Shown here in pieces: positions 27,031-34,990 of a stretch of 58,209 nt of DNA. The stretch is from Bryobacterales bacterium (lineage in GTDB: Bacteria; Acidobacteriota; Terriglobia; Bryobacterales; Bryobacteraceae), in contig PLRJ01000058.1 of assembly GCA_003163855.1 (NCBI GenBank), positions 53,601 through 111,809 on the forward strand, given 5' to 3'. A program made the position numbers and the translations under genes. Position 1 is the first letter of the stretch, and each line of letters begins with the position of its first letter. The notes under the pieces are model-generated. The model made no database searches. It was not told where the DNA came from and saw only the letters and a program-made list of their open reading frames with translations.

Positions 27031-28269
27031 TCAGGCCACCAGATCCAGCGCCCGAACGAAATCCGCCAGCAGATCTTCCCAATCCTCAATGCCAAATGAA
27101 ATCCGCACGAGACCTTCGCCAATCCCGGCCTCGTCTAAATCCTTCGCGCTCCAGGCGGAGTGCGTGGTGCTGCGCGGATGGCAAGCCAGCGTCTCCACTC
27201 CACCAAGCGAAACCGCGTTGCGCGCCAACTGGATATGCCGAAGAAAATCAAACGCCGCCGCTTTCCCGCCGCGCATCGCAAACGACACCAGTCCGCCTGG
27301 ATGATGGCACTGCTCACGGTAAATCCGTATCTGCTCCGCATCGTCAAACAAAGTCGGATAATAAACTTTCGCGATCCTGGGATGTCCTGCCAGGCGCTCG
27401 GCCACGCGCTGCGCGTTCTTGCTCTGCCGGTTCATCCGCAGGTGAACGGTCGGCAGGCGAGTGTTTAGTATCCAGCATTCATCCGGCTGCAGAATATTGC
27501 CAAACAAACTGCGCTTACTGCGAATTTTGTTCAGCAACGCGGCGTCCTTGGTCAGGACTACGCCGCCGATGATGTCGCTGAATCCTCCCAGGTACTTTGT
27601 CGCGGAATACATGGCCAGATCGGCTCCCAGCGCGATAGCATTTTGAAATGCCGGGCCCAGGAACGTGTTGTCCACCATGACGATTGGTTTCTCAGGATGC
27701 CGTTTCGCGGCTGCGCATACCCCGCGAACATCGGTCATGACAATAGTAGGGTTGGCCGGCGTTTCAACAATGATCACCTTCAGGTTCGGCGTCGATCTAA
27801 TGGCATCATCCAGGGCGTGCGCGTTTCCGCCAGGTACGGCCACGCCCTTGATCCCGAACGGCTGCAGAAAACCCTGGACCAAAGTCTGTGTGCCCCCGTA
27901 AATCGGAACGGTATAAATCAGGCTGTCGCCCGGCTGGAGGACCGCCAGTAGTGCGGTCATAATGGCCGCCATGCCGGAATTGAAAACCAGCGCGCCTGTG
28001 GCGCCCGGCTCCAAAGCCAGAATCTGATCCTCTAATATCTGCGCATTAGGATGGTTGAAGCGGGAATAGACAAGATCGACGTTCTCGCCCTCACCGCGTT
28101 GAGCCCGGCCGCCCATAATGTCGAACGCGCGTTCGGCCGCCTCTGGACTCGAAAAAACGTAAGTAGAACTGCGGAAGACAGCCGGACGGGCTGAACCTAC
28201 GGAAAGGCTGGGATCAAATCCGCGCGTGAGTACATCAGTTTCTGGGTGAAGAGTGGAAGGATGAGACAA
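27031..28269 (-). CDS. PLP-dependent cystathionine/methionine gamma-lyase family enzyme
   Basis: 412 aa, trans-sulfuration type (Cys/Met metabolism PLP enzymes). The PLP lysine is Lys225 in SATKYLGG, Asp200 (MVDNTFLGP) pairs with the pyridine nitrogen, and the phosphate-binding SGM (98-100) and YSRFNHPN are in place. Which reaction it runs (cystathionine lyase, synthase or methionine gamma-lyase) cannot be told from sequence alone. The start is TTG at 28269 with a strong GGAGGT eight bases upstream. The 5' region holds a structured element with mutually exclusive pairings, so control at the leader RNA is plausible. DUF5054 follows five bases downstream. Confidence 0.88.
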   Translation of the reverse strand: MSHPSTLHPETDVLTRGFDPSLSVGSARPAVFRSSTYVFSSPEAAERAFDIMGGRAQRGEGENVDLVYSRFNHPNAQILEDQILALEPGATGALVFNSGMAAIMTALLAVLQPGDSLIYTVPIYGGTQTLVQGFLQPFGIKGVAVPGGNAHALDDAIRSTPNLKVIIVETPANPTIVMTDVRGVCAAAKRHPEKPIVMVDNTFLGPAFQNAIALGADLAMYSATKYLGGFSDIIGGVVLTKDAALLNKIRSKRSLFGNILQPDECWILNTRLPTVHLRMNRQSKNAQRVAERLAGHPRIAKVYYPTLFDDAEQIRIYREQCHHPGGLVSFAMRGGKAAAFDFLRHIQLARNAVSLGGVETLACHPRSTTHSAWSAKDLDEAGIGEGLVRISFGIEDWEDLLADFVRALDLVA

Positions 28270-28568
28270 GAAGCGACACCTCCGCCATGAGTCTAGCGCA
28301 AGAAGGAAGCCGACATCGTATTAGAGTTATAGAGGTTGTGGGGGAGATTTCTGAAGCGGCGAGAACAGCCCCGAAGGGCGCCAGGGAGGTGTTGCTTCAG
28401 GGGTCTTTCTATGAGGTTAGTCTCGCTTTGGTGGGAGTTGCCTCCCTGGCTTACTTCCAATACTAGGATATGAATTTGCATAATGCAAGCCCCATCTCTA
28501 TAAAAATTCAAAAAATATTATTTTCAAGATTTTTCTGACTTGGCAATACTAGATTAGGACACAGCCGC
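28270..28568. other. divergent intergenic region between the PLP lyase and dxr
   Basis: 299 bp without a credible protein gene. The half next to the lyase is GC-rich and structured; the half next to dxr is AT-rich and should hold both divergent promoters. A possible lyase promoter on the minus strand is TTGAAA with TATAGA about 19 bp downstream (around plus 28500-28525), which would give a leader of about 220 bases. No convincing dxr promoter was found, although TAGATT lies about 13 bp before its TTG. Confidence 0.5.
28368..28450 (-). promoter_or_regulatory. structured leader RNA candidate upstream of the PLP lyase
   Basis: Read on the minus strand: GCCAGGGAGG (28450-28441) can pair perfectly with CCTCCCTGGC (28389-28380), closing a 51-base domain. 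The same 5' arm can instead form a local hairpin GGGAG-GCAA-CTCCC (28446-28433) with a GNRA loop. Directly after the 3' arm comes GCCC-TTCG-GGGC (28379-28368), a stable UUCG hairpin. The two competing pairings and the favourable tetraloops on this strand suggest a regulated 5' leader. It does not match the SAM-I or SAH consensus as I remember them. Confidence 0.45.
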
Positions 28569-29765
28569 TTGACGAATTTAACTGTATTAGGTTCAACGGG
28601 TTCGATAGGAGTAAGTACGCTCGATGTCGTCCGACAGAATCCAGAACGCTTTAAAATCCACTATTTGGTAGCAGGTAAGAACGTAGAAGTACTCACCTCC
28701 CAAATCTTGGAATTTCGCCCTTTGGGTGTTGTTGTCGCCGATTCCGCCGCCTTAGATGCTCTGCGCCGCTGCCTGCTCAGACGGGGACCATCGAGATCTG
28801 AATGGCCTGAGCTCGAAGAAGGTGCTGCTGCCACCGTTGCGGCCGCTACTGCACATAACGTCGATTTCGTCCTATCCGCGATTGTCGGCGTTGCCGGACT
28901 GGACGCCACCTACCAAGCCATCAAAGCGAAAAAGCGTATCGGCTTGGCTAATAAAGAAGTCCTAGTTGCTGGCGGCAGTCTGGTGATGAGCGCTGTGCGC
29001 GATCTGAACGTGGACCTTATACCGGTAGATAGCGAACATAACGGAGCCCATCAATGCTTCCGGTGTGGCGCGCCAGACGAGGTAACACGTCTGCTGTTAA
29101 CCGCCTCAGGGGGTCCCTTTCGCGAGACTTCAAAAGATGCGCTATGGTCGGTTACGCCAGAACAGGCTCTCCGCCACCCTACCTGGAAGATGGGTCCGCG
29201 CATTACCATCGATTCTGCCACTATGATGAATAAGGGCTTTGAGGTGATTGAAGCCTGCTGGCTGTTTGACCTGCCGCCATCGAAAGTGGATGTGGTGGTT
29301 CATCCGCAATCCTCCATTCACGCCATGGTGGAGTTCAACGATGGCAGCGTTATAGCCCAAATTTCCGCCACCGACATGCGGATGCCCATTCAGTACGCCT
29401 TGACCTACCCGGAACGCCAGCGTGCTCCCGTTCCGCGACTCGACTGGACGGAATCGCGTACCTGGACGTTTTCCGCTCCTGATCTAGACAAATTCCGCCT
29501 GCTGAAACTTGCCTATGAAGCGCAGGAACAGGGGGGTTCGGCTACTTGTACGCTGAATGCTGCCGATGAGATTGCGGTGGAGGCATTTCTGGCGGGCCGA
29601 ATTCCCTTCCCTGCGATCGCCGAAACCGTGGAAGAGACCCTGAATCGTCACACCAACACCGAGGCGGTAAGTATCAGCCATTTGCTGGAGCTCGATTTAA
29701 CGGCACGCCGGATAGCGCGGCAAGTTGTGGAGGAGAAACATGCCGCACATGCACGCCTCTCATAG
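28569..29765 (+). CDS. dxr: 1-deoxy-D-xylulose 5-phosphate reductoisomerase
   Basis: 398 aa, second step of the MEP isoprenoid pathway: DXP plus NADPH to MEP; cytoplasmic. The NADPH fold GSTGSIGVSTL begins at residue 8. Family segments follow in order: NKEVLVAGG, the metal-binding VDSEHNGAHQ, TASGGPFRE, HPTWKMGPRITIDSATM and MNKGFEVIEA. The start is TTG at 28569; no other start fits before the NADPH motif. rseP follows after about 135 bp, the order also seen in many other bacteria (dxr-rseP). Confidence 0.95.
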   Translation: MTNLTVLGSTGSIGVSTLDVVRQNPERFKIHYLVAGKNVEVLTSQILEFRPLGVVVADSAALDALRRCLLRRGPSRSEWPELEEGAAATVAAATAHNVDFVLSAIVGVAGLDATYQAIKAKKRIGLANKEVLVAGGSLVMSAVRDLNVDLIPVDSEHNGAHQCFRCGAPDEVTRLLLTASGGPFRETSKDALWSVTPEQALRHPTWKMGPRITIDSATMMNKGFEVIEACWLFDLPPSKVDVVVHPQSSIHAMVEFNDGSVIAQISATDMRMPIQYALTYPERQRAPVPRLDWTESRTWTFSAPDLDKFRLLKLAYEAQEQGGSATCTLNAADEIAVEAFLAGRIPFPAIAETVEETLNRHTNTEAVSISHLLELDLTARRIARQVVEEKHAAHARLS

Positions 29766-29802
29766 CGTACGGGCACAGCCGTCTTCCGCTGTTTAAACGG
29801 GG

Positions 29803-29808
29803 TATAGT
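29803..29808 (+). promoter_or_regulatory. possible -10 element between dxr and rseP
   Basis: TATAGT (5 of 6) lies five bases before an ATG at 29813. No -35 is obvious. It could give rseP its own transcript or a leaderless small ORF. Confidence 0.3.
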
Positions 29809-29812
29809 GAAA

Positions 29813-29893
29813 ATGCTTGCCAAGCTTATGAAGCAGACCATGCGGCTGCGCGTCCAATCTGTGAGCGGGTTCGTTACGGGACCAGGAAGGTAA
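29813..29893 (+). CDS. possible 26-aa leader ORF upstream of rseP
   Basis: A short frame ATG-TAA encodes a basic 26-residue peptide with MLAKLMKQTMRLRV at its start. It follows a -10-like TATAGT and ends seven bases before the rseP TTG, with the rseP SD (AGGAAGG) inside its last codons. It may therefore control rseP translation or be chance; there is no SD of its own and no comparative evidence. Confidence 0.25.
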   Translation: MLAKLMKQTMRLRVQSVSGFVTGPGR

Positions 29894-29900
29894 ATAACAA

Positions 29901-31214
29901 TTGTCGTTTCTCGGGCCGTTATTTTGGGTGATCATCCTCCTGGGAGTCATGATCCTGGTTCATGAGATGGGCCATTTCTGGGCTGCTCTTGCCGTTGGCG
30001 TCAAGGTAGAAACTTTCAGCATTGGTTTTGGACCGCGTCTGTTTGGCTTCCGGCGCGGCGAAACGGATTTCCGCGTCTCTGCAGTACCATTCGGTGGCTA
30101 CGTACGCATGCTGGGTGAACAACCTGGCGACGAAAACGTGGTAGATCCGCGCTCGTTCCAGGCTAAATCCCGCTGGCAGCGCGCCATTGTTATCATTGCC
30201 GGACCTTTGATGAATATCATCCTGGCCGTTGGCTTGGTCACCGGCTTATATATGTATGCTTTCCCGAAAGAAGTGGAAACCAAGGATCCTCTCATCACCA
30301 GCGTGACCCCTGACACGCCCGCCGCCTTGGCCGGTGTCAAAGCGGGCGACCGCATTCTTCAGTTTGGCGACCGCGAACATCCCAACTGGGATTACGTCAT
30401 GACGGAAGAGATCCTCAACGCGAACCGCCCGATGAAAGTGGTCCTTGAGCGCGGTTCGCAGAAGATTCCCTTAACCATCACCCCTCAAATGGACCAGAAG
30501 GAAGGCGTCGGTTCCATAGGCTGGAGCGGCGAGCAAAATGTTCAGATCGGCGAACTTAATGCCGGCTTCCCAGCCGCCGCTGCCGGCCTTCTACCGGGCG
30601 ATCTCTTCGTCACCGTCAATGGTCAGAAAGTAGCCTCAGCGGTTACCGTGCAGCAGGTAGTTTTTCACTCCAATGGCCAGCCTGTTCATTTTGAAGTGAT
30701 GCGCGACGGCAAACTCCTCAGCCGCACTGTAACCCCGCAAGCTACCAACGACCCCAAAATGCCTTACCGCATCGGCGTCAGTTTTAAATTGCCGGTGCAA
30801 TGGGTGAAACTCGGCCTCGGCGGCGCCTTCAAACAGTCGCTGGAGTTCAACAAACGCAACGCTCTGATGATGTTCCAGGTGCTGGGCGGCATCGTTGAGC
30901 GCCGCGTCTCGCCGAAATCTTTTTCGGGTCCCATCGGCATTGCCCAGATGTCCAGCGAAGCCGCTCAACAAGGTCCTTGGAACTACATGTTCCTGATGGC
31001 GTTCGTCAGCTTGCAGTTGGCCATCTTCAATCTGCTGCCAATCCCAATACTCGACGGTGGAACGCTCCTCCTTCTCTTCATCGAAATGCTGATTCAGCGT
31101 GAAGTGAGTCTCCAGGTCAAGGAGACGGTCTTCAAATTGGGTTTCGTATTCCTCATGATGCTGGTGGTCTTCGTAATCTACAACGACATCAGCCGCATTC
31201 TCACGCGCAGCTAA
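29901..31214 (+). CDS. rseP: site-2 zinc metalloprotease RseP
   Basis: 437 aa intramembrane protease (M50) that cleaves anti-sigma factors and signal peptides within the inner membrane. The zinc motif HEMGH (21-25) lies in the first helix and the second metal segment NLLPIPILDGG in the last third. Two PDZ domains lie between (about 125-190 and 205-280, with SVTPDTPAALAGVKAGDRI and FPAAAAGLLPGDLFVTVNG). The start is TTG at 29901, with AGGAAGG about 10 bases upstream; a later Met would remove part of the catalytic helix. Stop overlaps the convergent S53 protease stop by four bases. Confidence 0.93.
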   Translation: MSFLGPLFWVIILLGVMILVHEMGHFWAALAVGVKVETFSIGFGPRLFGFRRGETDFRVSAVPFGGYVRMLGEQPGDENVVDPRSFQAKSRWQRAIVIIAGPLMNIILAVGLVTGLYMYAFPKEVETKDPLITSVTPDTPAALAGVKAGDRILQFGDREHPNWDYVMTEEILNANRPMKVVLERGSQKIPLTITPQMDQKEGVGSIGWSGEQNVQIGELNAGFPAAAAGLLPGDLFVTVNGQKVASAVTVQQVVFHSNGQPVHFEVMRDGKLLSRTVTPQATNDPKMPYRIGVSFKLPVQWVKLGLGGAFKQSLEFNKRNALMMFQVLGGIVERRVSPKSFSGPIGIAQMSSEAAQQGPWNYMFLMAFVSLQLAIFNLLPIPILDGGTLLLLFIEMLIQREVSLQVKETVFKLGFVFLMMLVVFVIYNDISRILTRS

Positions 31215-34200
31215 TCGATAAAGATGCCGCTGACAACAGCGTTTGCCCCGCTGTTCAGCGTAACCTGAATAACCACGCGGCCTTTCACGTTCCAGATGGC
31301 ATATTCGCCGTTATGAAACCCTGAGAACGGTTGGGTGCTGAGCACGGTATTGGTCGCGGCATCCATGATTGTGATGGTTTCGCCGCGCACCGTGCTATCC
31401 CAGTCCAGCAGATACAACGCAATCCGGTGCGTATTCCCGTCGGTTAAATTCAAGTTGACATCAAAATAACTGCCAGGCGCAAAGTAACACGAAGCAACGC
31501 CGCTTGTCGATCCGCTGGCGCTCTGCAAAGCCCGCGGGTCGGAAGTTGGCTGAATCCATGTATACGGCGAATCGCCCGTTAAGCTGATGCTCGCAAACGA
31601 TGCGGCACTGTTAATGGTATTCGCGATTATTTCTCCATTCGAACCGTACTTGCCTGTCCACGCGCCTTGCGTAGTGGTGTCCAACCCGCTGTACGTCGCG
31701 CTGGAAGAAGGAGGTGTGGCTGCAGCGCCAGCCCCAAAGAATACTCCGCTCACCACGGCGTTGGCTCCGCCCGTGCATGTCACCTGAATCACCACATTCC
31801 CCTTGATATTCCAAACGGCGTACTCACCGCCATTGAAGCCCGAGAACGATTGCGTGCTTAATGTAGTACCGCTAGCCGCATCCTTGATGGTGATGGTCTC
31901 GGCGCGGACGCTGCTGTCCCAATCAAGCAAATACAGCGCCACCCGCCGCGTGCTGCCATCCGTAATGTCAATGCTAATGTTGAAGCTGCCGGACGCAAAA
32001 TAGGTAGATGCCAGGCGCGTGGACGATCCGCTATAAGTCTGCAAGGCTCGTGGATCGGTTGTTGGCGCAACCCACGTGTAAGTCGCATCGCCACCTAGGC
32101 TGACGCTGGCGTAGCTGGGCACAGTCATGGCGTCATTCGCAATCAGGTATCCGTCCGCTCCATAGACCCCCGTCCACGTCCCTTGCGTGGCCGTATCAAG
32201 GCCGCTATACGTAGCTGCCGAAGAAGAGCCGCCCGATCCGCCGCCGCTGCTGCCGCCGTTCCAGTTGTTCACCAGATTGGTGGCATTTACTGATCCCAAT
32301 CCCGTCGCAAAATCCCATCCATTCCCTGACGGATATGCGGCAGATAAAGAGGTCGAGGATGTCGACAACACGCCGTAGATTAGATTCGGACGCTTCCCAC
32401 TGGAGCCATAGCAGTCGATGCTGCCGCCGCAGACCACATCCATGTCGCCTTGAGTCACATCGTAGAAAGTGCAAGCGCTGCTCGGCGAACTGCTTGATAA
32501 ACAACTGCTATTGCCTGCGGACCCATACTCGCTGGCGGCTAGCGCATAATAATACGGGTTCGGATTCCCCCAGCGCGTGCTGGTTTTCTGGTTAACCAAC
32601 GCCTGTATCCCGGCCATGATGGGCGAGGCAAACGACGTCCCTCCTGCGCCGGACCATGTACTCGGGGCTCCGGAACACGATGCTCCGCCGTTCGCGGTAT
32701 CAGTCCAACAAAAAATATAGTAGTGGCCCCAAACCCCATTGGCTGCAAAAAGGGACACATCTGGAATATCGCGCACGCCATCCCCCGGATTTCCGAATAT
32801 GCCGGACTGCCAGCTTGGCTTGGCGTACCCCGCGCAACTTCCACTGACAACGCCCGCTGATGAAGGCGACCCAGTGGCGCAACCGCTAGGGCCGCCGCTT
32901 CCTGCCGCTAAATTAATAAAGTTGGCCTTACCGGTGCTGCTATTACAAAATCCGCTGGCACCCCATGAGGTGGAATAGCCGAGATATCCCGCGATAATGC
33001 TGCTGGCGCAGGAGTCGTCCCAGGGAATCTCGGGAATGTATGACTTGGCCGATTCAAAGGTCGATGTGTTGGTCGAGTTCCAGTAGTTGCTGGCCGTTCC
33101 GGTGTAGGTGTCGCCAAAATCCGTCCCGCCAACCGCCACGTTGTAGGGCGTGGAGGCGAACGCGCTAACACCAATTCCATGTGTTGCATAGGTTCCGCCG
33201 GCATCACAGCTGGCTGCACCCGAATCTCCCGAGGAAACGAATACCGATACGCCTTCAGCCACTGCCTGCTCATAAGTTGCCGCGTAAGTGGCATTCGCAG
33301 AGGCTCCATTCTCGGCCTCGCACTCGCCATAACTGATGCTTACTAGCGCGGGCGGGGTTGAGCTTGCGTTTAGCAGATTCTGCAGAGCAATTAAGCCTCC
33401 GAACGTAGTGATGGTGTCACTGCAAGACGCCAATTGAATGGCTGCGCCCGGAGCAGCTGCGCTCGCCCACTCCGCGTCTAGCGTCGCTTCCGCATCGTTC
33501 CCCGCTACCACGCCGGGGTTGGTGCAATTACCCGGATGCGTCTGGCTAAACGAGCCGGAAGAGTAGCTGGAAAGCCCAAATGTATTACGGAAAGTGGTCC
33601 AGTCGTTCGCGTTGTAAACGTTGGTGTCTTCAATCACGACGATGGTTTGCCCCTGGCCCGTAATGCCCTGCGCGAACAACGGATTCAGGTTGTATATTGT
33701 GGCCAAATCACCAGGAACCACATTCTCGGTGCCGGAACCTACGGTGTATTGTGCCCGGTCCTTCCTCATAGCATGCGGCATGAAGTTGTGCAGCGAAACA
33801 ATCCCCTCTACCGCCGGCGCCAGAGCTGACGGTATCTGAGGATCGCTGGTGTTCGCAATGTGCTGTTCGCCATCATTCTCCAGATAGTGAATCTCGGTCT
33901 TGAATGCCTGACGAACCTGACCGGCCGTGCCGGAAAAGTCCACTGTCACCTTGTTGGCATAAACCTGGTTCACCACGAATCCCTGTGCTTGCAGCCAGTC
34001 GGTAACGGCATCAACATCACTCTGCGCAAGCCCAAACTTGGTGCCGAAGTCTGCCGCGGTCAGCCACTGGTGGTATTTTGGCGACGCGGGATTTTGAACA
34101 TCCGACACGAATTGACCTAGCGCCTTTGTCAACTCAGCCGGTCGCTTCAGTTGAAGCAGCAAATGCTCAAGTTGCAAACTGTCCGGCACCATGCCTTCAT

Positions 34201-34378
34201 CAATAGCCGTCTTGGCCGCCGAGCGGGTGTTACCAGCCAGCGTGGTGCGGTGTGCATTGTCCACTGCTTGGGTGATGAGGGAACGCTTTGGAGCGGAAAT
34301 GTCATTGTTCTGCGATAGAGCCGCCGAAGTAACAAACAAGAACATAAATGCGCGGCGAATAAAGACAGGGCGTTTCAT
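31211..34378 (-). CDS. secreted S53 family (sedolisin) serine protease with two C-terminal beta-domains
   Basis: 1,055 aa. Signal peptide (about 1-22); pro-kumamolisin activation domain (about 35-200, with SPKYHQWLTAADF and KVTVDFSGTAGQVRQAF); S53 catalytic domain (about 215-700). The active site is visible: Glu297 and Asp301 (EATLDAEW) and Ser582 (GGTSFASP), the Ser-Glu-Asp triad of acid-acting sedolisins. After a Gly/Ser-rich linker come two copies of a 160-residue beta-domain, beginning ATYSGLDTATQG and ATYSGLDTTTQG. The protein should be auto-processed and act on extracellular protein. GAGG lies five bases before the ATG. Three TGTCTACA-type octamers lie in the upstream gap. Confidence 0.9.
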   Translation of the reverse strand: MKRPVFIRRAFMFLFVTSAALSQNNDISAPKRSLITQAVDNAHRTTLAGNTRSAAKTAIDEGMVPDSLQLEHLLLQLKRPAELTKALGQFVSDVQNPASPKYHQWLTAADFGTKFGLAQSDVDAVTDWLQAQGFVVNQVYANKVTVDFSGTAGQVRQAFKTEIHYLENDGEQHIANTSDPQIPSALAPAVEGIVSLHNFMPHAMRKDRAQYTVGSGTENVVPGDLATIYNLNPLFAQGITGQGQTIVVIEDTNVYNANDWTTFRNTFGLSSYSSGSFSQTHPGNCTNPGVVAGNDAEATLDAEWASAAAPGAAIQLASCSDTITTFGGLIALQNLLNASSTPPALVSISYGECEAENGASANATYAATYEQAVAEGVSVFVSSGDSGAASCDAGGTYATHGIGVSAFASTPYNVAVGGTDFGDTYTGTASNYWNSTNTSTFESAKSYIPEIPWDDSCASSIIAGYLGYSTSWGASGFCNSSTGKANFINLAAGSGGPSGCATGSPSSAGVVSGSCAGYAKPSWQSGIFGNPGDGVRDIPDVSLFAANGVWGHYYIFCWTDTANGGASCSGAPSTWSGAGGTSFASPIMAGIQALVNQKTSTRWGNPNPYYYALAASEYGSAGNSSCLSSSSPSSACTFYDVTQGDMDVVCGGSIDCYGSSGKRPNLIYGVLSTSSTSLSAAYPSGNGWDFATGLGSVNATNLVNNWNGGSSGGGSGGSSSAATYSGLDTATQGTWTGVYGADGYLIANDAMTVPSYASVSLGGDATYTWVAPTTDPRALQTYSGSSTRLASTYFASGSFNISIDITDGSTRRVALYLLDWDSSVRAETITIKDAASGTTLSTQSFSGFNGGEYAVWNIKGNVVIQVTCTGGANAVVSGVFFGAGAAATPPSSSATYSGLDTTTQGAWTGKYGSNGEIIANTINSAASFASISLTGDSPYTWIQPTSDPRALQSASGSTSGVASCYFAPGSYFDVNLNLTDGNTHRIALYLLDWDSTVRGETITIMDAATNTVLSTQPFSGFHNGEYAIWNVKGRVVIQVTLNSGANAVVSGIFID
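31214..31699 (-). repeat. C-terminal beta-domain, copy 2 of S53 protease
   Basis: 162 codons from ATYSGLDTTTQG to VVSGIFID. Shares with copy 1 the segments DPRALQ, ALYLLDWDS, GETITI/AETITI, FSGF, GEYA and ANAVVSG in the same order, so this is an internal tandem duplication. Confidence 0.85.
31736..32215 (-). repeat. C-terminal beta-domain, copy 1 of S53 protease
   Basis: 160 codons from ATYSGLDTATQG to VVSGVFF, joined to copy 2 by a 12-residue Ala/Pro/Ser linker. Divergence between the copies is mostly at exposed positions; the aromatic and Gly framework is kept. Confidence 0.85.
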
Positions 34379-34386
34379 GTATCCTC

Positions 34387-34448
34387 TGTAGACAGAAAAG
34401 AATATCTTCCCCAGGGTAATACACTATTTTGTCTACAATGTGTCTACG
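34387..34448. promoter_or_regulatory. three TGTCTACA-type octamers between S53 protease and mscL
   Basis: TGTAGACA (34387-34394), its reverse complement TGTCTACA (34430-34437) and TGTCTACG (34441-34448). The last two are spaced 11 bp, one helical turn, and the first lies nine bases from the protease ATG. The arrangement suggests binding sites for a repressor of the divergent gene or genes. Confidence 0.4.
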
Positions 34449-34537
34449 TCTTGCTAGTACTATTCTCTAAGCGGGCCATTGCTAAAATTGTGCTACTTGT
34501 TTGAAACTACCTGAGTACACGTTAGGACAACAACACA

Positions 34538-34957
34538 ATGCTAAGTGGTTTCAAGAGCTTCATTCTCCGAGGCAACGTAGTCGATCTCGCGGTTGGCGTC
34601 GTCATTGGCGCGGCCTTCGGCGCCATAGTAGACAAGCTGGTGAAAGACCTGATAACTCCGCTCATCGCCGCCATTGTAGGCAAGCCCGATTTCTCCGCCA
34701 TCGGCTTCACTATTAACGGCACGAAGTTTCCCGTTGGCGACTTCATTAATGCAATTGTCAGTTTCCTGCTGATAGCAACCGCCGTATACTTTTTCGTGGT
34801 TGTGCCGGTAAACGCACTAATGGCGCGTTCCAAAAAAGGCGAGGTTCCGCCACCTCCAAGTACCAGGAAATGCCCCGAGTGTCTTAGTGAGATTCCCCTT
34901 GCCGCTCGCAAGTGTGCTTTCTGCACTTCCCCGGTGAGCGCTGCCGCCGCTGTTTAG
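34538..34957 (+). CDS. mscL: large-conductance mechanosensitive channel MscL with zinc-ribbon tail
   Basis: 139 aa. Residues 1-100 are a standard MscL: N-terminal amphipathic helix (MLSGFKSFILRGNVVDLAVG), TM1 with GVVIGAAFGAIVDKLV, a periplasmic loop and TM2 (AIVSFLLIATAVYFFVVV). After a poly-Pro linker (VPPPPST) the C-terminus carries Cys112, Cys115, Cys126 and Cys129 (CPEC and CAFC), a zinc-ribbon pattern, in place of the usual plain helix bundle. The channel opens on hypo-osmotic shock; the ribbon could add metal or redox sensitivity. No SD is evident before the ATG. Confidence 0.93.
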   Translation: MLSGFKSFILRGNVVDLAVGVVIGAAFGAIVDKLVKDLITPLIAAIVGKPDFSAIGFTINGTKFPVGDFINAIVSFLLIATAVYFFVVVPVNALMARSKKGEVPPPPSTRKCPECLSEIPLAARKCAFCTSPVSAAAAV

Positions 34958-34976
34958 TCCTGGCCGCCGGGCACGT

Positions 34977-34982
34977 TACAAT
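34977..34982 (+). promoter_or_regulatory. possible -10 element of fabI
   Basis: TACAAT (5 of 6) ends eight bases before the fabI ATG, in the 33-bp gap after mscL. Transcription from it would leave almost no leader. Confidence 0.3.
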
Positions 34983-34990
34983 GACCGTGC

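Noticed and set aside
28368-28450. Known SAM riboswitch
   Set aside because: The SAM-I core as I recall it is not found on either strand; left as an unclassified leader candidate.
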